From positions 1,639,501 to 1,703,500 of the forward strand of contig CALNXK010000045.1 in assembly GCA_942486035.1 (NCBI GenBank): 64,000 nucleotides of DNA, read 5' to 3'. This stretch comes from Porites lobata (taxonomy: Eukaryota; Cnidaria; Anthozoa; Scleractinia; Poritidae). The position numbers were made by a program, and so were the translations under genes. Positions 57,421-64,000 of this stretch are shown piece after piece (the stretch's first letter is position 1; each line of letters starts with the position of its first letter). The notes beneath the pieces are model-generated. The model was given only the letters and a program-made list of their open reading frames with translations. It did no database searches and was not told the origin of the DNA.

Positions 57421-58446
57421 GGTGTGCGTAAAGTGATGGACGCCCGTGGATGGTCTGGACATCTTCTGGCTCATGTCCACCAGAAGTGGGCCCTTGGAGA
57501 GATGACGCAACTTGAATGTCTGGTCAATGGAGCCAACGGCATCTGGGCGAGCGTCTGCGAAGAAGGAGCGGCGCTTGGTCACGCGTGTTCTACTGTCACC
57601 CTGATGAATCTTGTGCGAATGGGTAACACCAAAGTCCAGAATAGTTACAAGTGTACACAGCTGAGGGAAGCCGCATCTAACGTGACTAAGATCACTACCG
57701 GGATGCCCCCTCATCCCAAACAGGTTATCTACGGTGAAAGGGCGTTGGACTTCGCATTCGACTTTGGAAGCATTGCTGGTGGTACAGTTGGAGAGACCGA
57801 CTTCAATCTGGCCGAGTTCTTTGGAGAGGAGGCTCCAGTTAGAATCAGCACTCTGTCGTCCGACCGCATGATCCACGAGAGGCTAGTGGATCTGTTTGGT
57901 GCAGATCCGCAATTTACGATGGAAATGGCGCATACCATGAAAGAGAAAATGCTAGAAGATCTGACCGGCAACAGGAAGGAAGAATACATGAGTCCAGTGG
58001 GCATCGCTCTCCTGTTTGATCGGGCAGGAGGAAAACTGACCGCCAAGATGGCAGAGGTGATAGAAGAGGCCGAGGTGAAAAGTGTGCACGCCCAGCATCT
58101 CATTGAAGAGGTCTGCAGGATCTGGGACAAATGGGACATCCAGGAAGATAAAGAAGTTGACGACGTTCTCAAGTTCCATTCCTTCTATAATGGCTTCATG
58201 GCTCCCTACTTTGGCTGCTTTATTTGTCGTGATACGCTGAAGGCGCTGAAAGCAATCAATATGGATAAAGATGGCTATATCGACTGGAACGAGTTTCTGG
58301 TGTACCTGAAATGGGCGATGCGTCAGTATCCCAACATCAAAGATGCCGATGAGCTTCTGTCCGTGGCTTTCCGTAAGGGCATCATCCCAGCCATGCAAGA
58401 TGAACTACTCCGGAAGCCGTTCAAGAGGATAAAGAAAAGTTGTTAA
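57421..58446 (+). CDS. HMGL-like TIM-barrel segment joined to an EF-hand, last exon
   Basis: One long exon. From the first ATG (57436) it encodes 336 aa. An acceptor (CTATGTAG) sits just before 57421, and the frame is open back to it (VRKVMDARGW), so upstream exons are likely; none was found. Residues about 1-65 contain an HVH pair (13-15), then ANGIWASVCEEGAALGHACS. This resembles the metal-binding HxH strand and the following strands of DRE-TIM metallolyases (HMG-CoA lyase, isopropylmalate and homocitrate synthase). Residues 275-286 are a canonical EF-hand loop (N-M-D-K-D-G-Y-I-D-W-N-E). A degenerate helix pair around 215-260 may be a partner EF-hand. The N-terminal lyase half (RDG motif) would lie upstream. 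Calcium control of a lyase-like enzyme is inference. Polyadenylation signal AATAAA at 58762-58767. Confidence 0.75.
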   Translation, partial: GVRKVMDARGWSGHLLAHVHQKWALGEMTQLECLVNGANGIWASVCEEGAALGHACSTVTLMNLVRMGNTKVQNSYKCTQLREAASNVTKITTGMPPHPKQVIYGERALDFAFDFGSIAGGTVGETDFNLAEFFGEEAPVRISTLSSDRMIHERLVDLFGADPQFTMEMAHTMKEKMLEDLTGNRKEEYMSPVGIALLFDRAGGKLTAKMAEVIEEAEVKSVHAQHLIEEVCRIWDKWDIQEDKEVDDVLKFHSFYNGFMAPYFGCFICRDTLKALKAINMDKDGYIDWNEFLVYLKWAMRQYPNIKDADELLSVAFRKGIIPAMQDELLRKPFKRIKKSC

Positions 58447-58805
58447 GCTTTCTACTAAAGAGATCACAGGCCTCTTAACGGACTCTGGACTCTATCTAGT
58501 TTAGGTTCGGTATTGTGAAATGGGAAAATTGTTGGTACAAAATGTAATCTAATAAGATTTGCAATATCTGTATTGTTTCATCTACGTCACAGTATTGAAA
58601 TCCAGAGTCAGATTGTTAAACAAATCTTTTTAGGAAGGTGTTTGGCACAAAAGTTATTATTTTCAATGTATGAAGCGGGTTTGATCTATAAGGTACATGA
58701 AGTAAACATTCAAGTTGTATTCCGACATTGCAATGTATACTTTGATCTATTACGAAAAACAAATAAACTAAAGGGAATATATAAATAGACGAGTCTCACT
58801 CTTAT

Positions 58806-58905
58806 TTCCCTACCAACGTAGGTATTTCACTACTGTTCGACATGGAGAAGAAGACCCTGACATTACCGGGGTAAAGCACCATTACCAGCTCAACGATATA
58901 TGTGA
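58806..58905 (+). other. Possible orphan exon
   Basis: About 100 bp between AACGTAG and GTGAG reads YFTTVRHGEEDPDITGVKHH and then YQLNDI in one frame. Composition and borders look exon-like, but no partner exon or family was found. Confidence 0.3.
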
Positions 58906-58909
58906 GTTT

Positions 58910-61281
58910 TTTTACTGTACAAGGAGGGAGCCGGGTTCAGTTTAAGGTGCGAGTTCGAGCCAAGTCTGGGACTGATGGTAACTCCCGCTTTTGTTGTTAA
59001 AACCACTTTCCTCGGTCTAATAGGGCAAACAAATTGGAGCTCCATGATACCTGAATTATAATTTTTGCGAATTCCACTTAAATCTTCCTTTATATGAAAA
59101 ATCCACTTGACTTGAATTTCGCATATTTTAATTTCCACGTCATTACCACATCATTTTTTTAAGTCTTTCAAATTTGTTATTGTTTCACTGAATTTATATT
59201 AATATCATCCACTATACTTTGGTGCCCTCTCAAGTGTTGCGACTATGTAGACACGGAAACAGTCCTACATTGTTTGAATAAAATGTTTCTGAAAACAGAG
59301 AAATTCGATCAAAAGTATTTACAAACTCCCATCAAAAGACACCTATCGACCAATGAAAACGCCCATAACTATAGCCTGATCTCAATTATTTTATGAGAAT
59401 AACTATTTATTATTAACCGAGAGTGGGATCTTAACGGGAAAATATATCAAGCCGTGTTAACCGATCGAGCAGAAGCGAGGTCAATACGGCAATGCCTAGG
59501 TTTTAGATACCTCCCTGTAGGGCTGAAAGTTCTTGGTCAAGGTTAGTAAGTAGTTTATTTTGTGGCTTATTAAAAGATGTTCAGCTGTGTCATTCGTCTT
59601 TTCCGGCGCCAACTCAGGCGTAATTGAACACTGAATTCGCTGATCTTCAAATAATAGAATTCACGTTCAGGGTGCTCCAGGTCACTCATCCTGTTCTCCC
59701 TCAACAATTTTCCCTTTGCCTTGGTTTTGCAGGCTGGAAATCGGCCAGTGGCAGCAATGGACTCCCGACCAGGGAGCATTACGAGAGAATAATTCCCTTG
59801 AATGAGCCAATCAGGGCGCGCGTTATATCGACTACAAGAAGACTCCATATAACGTATGATGCGTGTTTTTGCATGGCTGAAATATCAAGCGGAACCAATC
59901 CGTGGGTACAGGCTTTATTACGGGTCCAACCAATTTCAAAACTTTATGAATAGAAAACGGAAATTAGTACATTTCAATGCTCGCTTTCAAAAGCTGAGTT
60001 GTTGTAACTTAAGCTTCTTCTTCTTACCTTCTTAGGGATTTAGTCGAGTTTGCACTAGTATTGAACAAATCGGTCTTATCGTATCAACCACGAGTTATAA
60101 TATAAGCACAACAAAGATTCCGTCAGGCAAGACTAAAACAACTGACAACCGTCTTAAAAATAAAAAATAATCCCCCCTGGCACAAACTCCCAGTTTTAAG
60201 AGTTATACGATGAAACCAAGTAAACAGCTGGTCACTTCACATATATCTCTGTACGAGGTTAGCCTGTAGCCGGGATTATAACTATGAGAGACAGCCTCTT
60301 ATTACCGATAAGCATAAATGGCGGGGCCCTGGGCCAACTGTTGGAGCAAACTGACTACAACCATCTTGACCTCACACTTGGTCAATAACCCATATATATT
60401 ACGGTCCTCCAGCATATAAGCTGAATAGGCCATTTTCGTATTCTTGGTATAGGACTGGAACTAGCTTGAAATGGAGGCTCGTGCAGGGGAATATAATTAA
60501 GCAGAGAAATTCATCTGCATTTGAAAAGACTCCCCACCTTAGCCTCCATTCAATATCGAGAAAAGGAAAATTGTCTATCACGAGGAGGTTCGAGTATCGC
60601 TGCGTACTGTCTCCTTTTGGGGTTGGATAACCAGCCTTCACTAAAAACATGTTAACAGGTGGCAGATGTGACACTACCGGAAATGATTGCGGGTTGTCAT
60701 GGTGATGAAGAACCGGAAGTTTATACCGGCAAAACTGCTTTTGTACCAAGTTTTTCTTCGCCTTTTGCTTGGAGCCAGCAGCAGATGAAACGCGCGCCGC
60801 TCCGATATGCTTAACGTTCTTTCTAGATTTTTCAATGCTTGACTCAACCGCTAACTATCCAAGGTAAGTGTTTTCTACAAGTGCAAATTGTATTCCAAAA
60901 TGTTTTAGCCTTTTGTAGCTCGGGAATGCTTAAAAAGATTTGACGGAAAGCAAAGAAAAACACAATTTAAGCTTTGAAGCTTATCAGGCCACGATGGCAA
61001 AATACACTCGCGACCGCATCAAGCTTCTTGATTAGACCGAAAGCAACCAAGAAATTAAAGATCAGGCGAAGCATAACTTTACGAGCACTGATTACGCTTT
61101 CAAACTCTATAACCAGGCTCATCCAAACCGGCAAATCTTCCCTCCCTAAAAGCCTCAATTCTCTGACTTTTATCAGCCCAGCGAGGAGCAGAAACAAAGC
61201 GAGCCGCTTTTCGTTAGTGCCAGAGCGCTTGCGCTCGGCTATGCATCGTTTCGTTTTCTTTGAATTTTCGCAGAAAAATAT
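58910..61281. other. Spacer without supported gene
   Basis: Two frames of about 110 codons (59624-59953 plus strand, 60399-60749 minus strand) have no recognised domain or splice support. No RNA gene was seen. Confidence 0.4.
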
Positions 61282-62076
61282 AATGGATACCACACCTTTC
61301 CGCATAGTCAGAGCTCGCCAAAGTCTACTATACTCCCCAGGGCTACCGGAAAGGTATATCTGCCATAAACAGTTAGTAGAAAAGTCGGAAGTTCGTAAAG
61401 AAACAGCCAAGCAGTGGCTTATCAAACAGGCTCTCTGGAAGATCTATCTCCCTGCCCCACGCCACATTCCTCACCCGACATTCGACTTATCAACCCCTAA
61501 TTCGGTCCATCAAGTGGACCTTCTTTTCCTGCCACACAACAAGCTGCCCCGTGGCGGGAAAGTTTAGAAATATGCGCTGACTGTTGTCGACGTCGCCAGC
61601 CACTACAAAGAAGCTGAGCCTCTGAACTCGAAAGACTCTGCCGAAGTTGCCAAGGCTTTTCAGGCAATTTACAGGAGCAGCCCTTTGACTTGGCCAAGAG
61701 TGCTACAGGTAGACGCTGGCCGCGAGCTATGGGGAGCGTGACCAAAGAAATGGAAAACCACAAAACATATATCCGTCGCTGGCGCACTGAACTTCACCGA
61801 GACCAAGACATCGTTGAGCGTTTCAACCGCAAGCTTGCCGAACGCTTGTTCGGCCATCAGTATGCCGTAGAAATGCTCTTACCTGCGGGCCAGCGGTCCA
61901 TGGCGTGGCTCAAAAGGCTCCCTGACGCTGTTGGCGCTCTGAACAATCAAGTCACACGCCTGGCAAAAAGCCTGCCGTCGCAATCAAAGAGAAAGGCGTT
62001 GTGGCAAAACCTTACACTCCATACTCAAGGCCATACTCCATACTCAAGACCAAACCAGACGAGCACGAAGAAATGA
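61282..62076 (+). pseudogene. Polinton/Maverick-type integrase, broken
   Basis: A retroviral-like (rve) DDE integrase that would insert the transposon. Seen are a zinc-finger/linker-like N-terminal part (61282-61500), the catalytic Asp in HQVDLLF, a second Asp in LQVDAGRE, and the Glu in DIVERFNRKLAERLFGHQYA. The reading frame has a TAG after PRGGKV (about 61565), a frameshift near 61730 and a further stop region, so it is inactive. It converges tail to tail with the polymerase remains at 62145-63999. The Polinton assignment comes from this integrase + pPolB pairing. Confidence 0.8.
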
Positions 62077-62144
62077 AGCGCGGCTTTGTACGCGAAGAGC
62101 TGTTGGTTGTTTGTCTCACCAAACATACAGCTTCCGCTTTTACA

Positions 62145-63999
62145 GGTCATGTGAAACTCGATCGGTTCAGTGTGAGTCCTGTCCTGCCACCCCTACCCTT
62201 TGTCATAACAAGTGCTCAGCCCCAGCTTGTGCTGCTCATATGTGGTCACCCGCCCATTAAGTATGCGAAGTCCTCTGTTTTCTGCTCTATCGGTGCTGCC
62301 TTTCAGCGCCGCTTTGAAACGTTGCCAGGTGATCTTATTCTGTCTCTGCGACATGCCCTTCGTGATGAACCTCTTTTTTCGCTGTCTTGTTCATCAACAT
62401 AGTAGCACTTCGAACAAAGCGCGATCATCCGGCTGCCTTCACATTTGAGTTTGAACAGGCCCTGCGTGCGGCCAGTCCACTTCTCCCAGACTAGCCATTC
62501 TTTCTTTTTTGCCTCAAATTCCGCCCGCAATTTTGGGCGAACGATATCCTCAAGCCGGTCGGCAGAAATGGCGGGGAAGTTGCAGTCTGTGTCTATCTGG
62601 ATCAGCTCGAAATCGCTGCGATGGAAATATTGATCCAGAAAATCGTAATAGAACTCCAGCGACCGCAGCTTTGTCAGCTGGTACAAGGTGATCCCTACCT
62701 GGAACGGGCGGTTGATCGTGATGCGCGGCCTCCGACTTTCTAGCTCGTAAGCACGCCCGAGCTCGTCCAGGTCATCGAAGTACGTGCCCCGCAGCGCCCT
62801 GTCGACCACCTTCTCGTCTTTCGTGGAGGTCACGCAGGTTTGCAGGCATGGTGCAGTGGTGAGGGCGCTCGCCTCCCACCAGTGTGGCCCGGGTTCGATT
62901 CCCGGACCCGGCGTCATATGTGGGTTGAGTTTGTTGTTGTTTCTCGTCCCTGCTCCGAGGGTTTTTCTCCGGGTTCTCCGGTTTTCCTCTTTCCACAAAA
63001 ATTATCTTTTCTAAATTCTAATTCGATCTGAAAACAATGGATGAAGAGCCACCTCGTGGATATGCCACTGGAAAGTCCCATCTATGTAATTTATTTATTT
63101 ATATTACCTTGCTTTTTTTGGTTTTGAGAGCCGGTGCGGCCTGATCTTTGTCACGCCGGCCTCGTGGTAGCGCTTGAACACCAGGCTTGGCCCGCCGACT
63201 CATGCTCCCTTCAGCATTTCATAGGCCTCTTCGCTGGGGTTGTAGAGCTCAGCGCCACGCTCAATCGTGCCACGCAAGAGGTAGTGCACGCTCACCCCCG
63301 GGAGGCTGACTGCGTCTTTCAAGATTTTGATGCCTTTTTCGGTGTAGAAGGCCCTCATCTTTTCCAACGCTTCTATCCTGGGCGAGACGTCGAGGTTGTT
63401 GTAATAGCGCAGTCAATCGGCGAAGATGCGCATGACGTTCTCTTTGAACGTTCTTTTGCGCTTGGCGAACTCTGAAAGAGTCAAGACATATCAATCTCTC
63501 AGGCGCGAATACCAGGCCGGATAATCTCGTGGGCCTGGATAGTTCAGCTTTTCTGGGGAATCAAAACATTCATACGGCAGGCACGATTTTTGGAAAGAGC
63601 AGCAGGTACGGTTTCACCTGTCATACGTGCCGGAGACGAGGTAGTTGATCATCTCCGCGAAGCGAAAGCTGCTCGTCTTCATAAACATCGTCGTGTTCGC
63701 TTTTTTTTCCTATCTGCACTTTGGCTGTTGTGTCGGCGAACAGCTCTGCGAAGTGTCAGCTCTTTGGGGTTGGGGTCGCAGATGCTCGGTGGCTCGCGGT
63801 CCAACGTGTCGCCAAGGCTCACCGAAATTGGCATCTGTGCGTTTTCGTAGATAAGGTCGCGCGTCGCCTCGTTCGGCTGCGTTTTGTCGTGGTACGATTC
63901 GAAATCGTACAAAATTGGGTGGGGTACGTCTTGTTTCTTGTTTTGGTGGGGGTCTCGCGTTTTTTTGTCTTGACACTCCCATTTCTTGATCACGCGGTA
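62145..63999 (-). pseudogene. Protein-primed DNA polymerase B of Polinton type, broken
   Basis: Two pieces on the minus strand. The upstream piece (63999-63130, open at the window edge) has the exonuclease I motif as ILYDFESYHDK, then the middle of the exonuclease domain and LRYYNNLDVSPRIEALEKMR. The downstream piece (62830-62145) has the palm metal-binding motif as FELIQIDTDC, where the family normally has DTDS. Several stops and frameshifts break both pieces. The central palm segment (motif A region) is missing between them, and a SINE sits at that junction. The element's replicative polymerase is therefore dead. Convergent with the integrase remains. Confidence 0.82.
62840..63112 (+). mobile_element. 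tRNA-derived SINE inside the Polinton polymerase
   Basis: The head has an A-box-like GTGCAGTGGTGAGGGCGC and B-box CCGGGTTCGATTCCCGG. A conserved-type body follows: GTGGGTTGAGTTTGTTGTTG, TTTTCTCCGGGTTCTCCGG, AATTCGATCTGAAAACAATG and AGAGCCACCTCGTGGA. The tail is TTTATTTATTTATA. The layout matches an invertebrate tRNA-SINE family common in corals (recalled, not searched). Target duplications were not identified. Confidence 0.85.
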
Positions 64000-64000
64000 A

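Noticed and set aside
60399..60749. 116-codon minus-strand frame
   Set aside because: No recognised domain, no splice partners and no codon-usage sign that I could judge by eye; left as spacer.
1..64000. CRISPR arrays, operons, bacterial promoters
   Set aside because: The window is clearly animal nuclear DNA. The repeats are MITEs, SINEs and satellites without spacer structure.

Overview
The window looks like nuclear DNA of an anthozoan cnidarian, most likely a stony coral. It is AT-rich and dense with introns. Conserved animal genes (cytosolic 5'-nucleotidase III, CCDC14, prohibitin 1, ribosomal protein eS26) are split into small exons with consensus GT-AG sites. The introns and spacers are full of short foldback (MITE-like) elements, tRNA-derived elements and a dead Polinton/Maverick-like element. 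I recognise several repeat families as coral-like, but cannot name the species. All exon models were assembled by eye from splice signals, reading phase and protein similarity.

Layout. 72-6405 (+): 3' part of a cytosolic 5'-nucleotidase III gene, with a tandemly duplicated 90-nt exon. 6406-13259: spacer with repeats, a tRNA-like unit and a cluster of GTGCAC palindromes. 13260-25148 (+): complete 15-exon CCDC14 (centriolar satellite protein), its introns loaded with foldback elements. 25391-26202: small inverted repeats, one carrying a copied piece of the CCDC14 last exon. 26474-28413 (+): gene for an unrecognised secreted protein. 28779-32964 (-) and 41018-44966 (+): two paralogous class A GPCR genes, head to head, with the same three-exon structure and phases. 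The roughly 8 kb between them holds a tandem-repeat MITE, 106-bp satellite arrays and a 180-bp duplication. 46117-50969 (-) and 51094-54007 (+): prohibitin 1 and RPS26, with only 124 bp between their start codons, so probably a shared bidirectional promoter. 54938-56916 (-): an unrecognised coiled-coil gene. 57421-58446 (+): the last exon of a gene that joins an HMGL-like TIM-barrel segment to an EF-hand. 61282-64000: remains of a Polinton-like element, with a broken integrase (+) and a broken protein-primed DNA polymerase B (-) that is interrupted by a SINE.

The genes do not form one pathway. They are mostly housekeeping (nucleotide metabolism, mitochondria, ribosome, centrosome) plus lineage-specific receptors and secreted protein. 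The most useful leads are the duplicated exon pair, the HMGL/EF-hand fusion, the captured CCDC14 fragment, the paired GPCRs, and the foldback families whose target-site duplications can be read directly. I did not find a clearly new multi-gene system.
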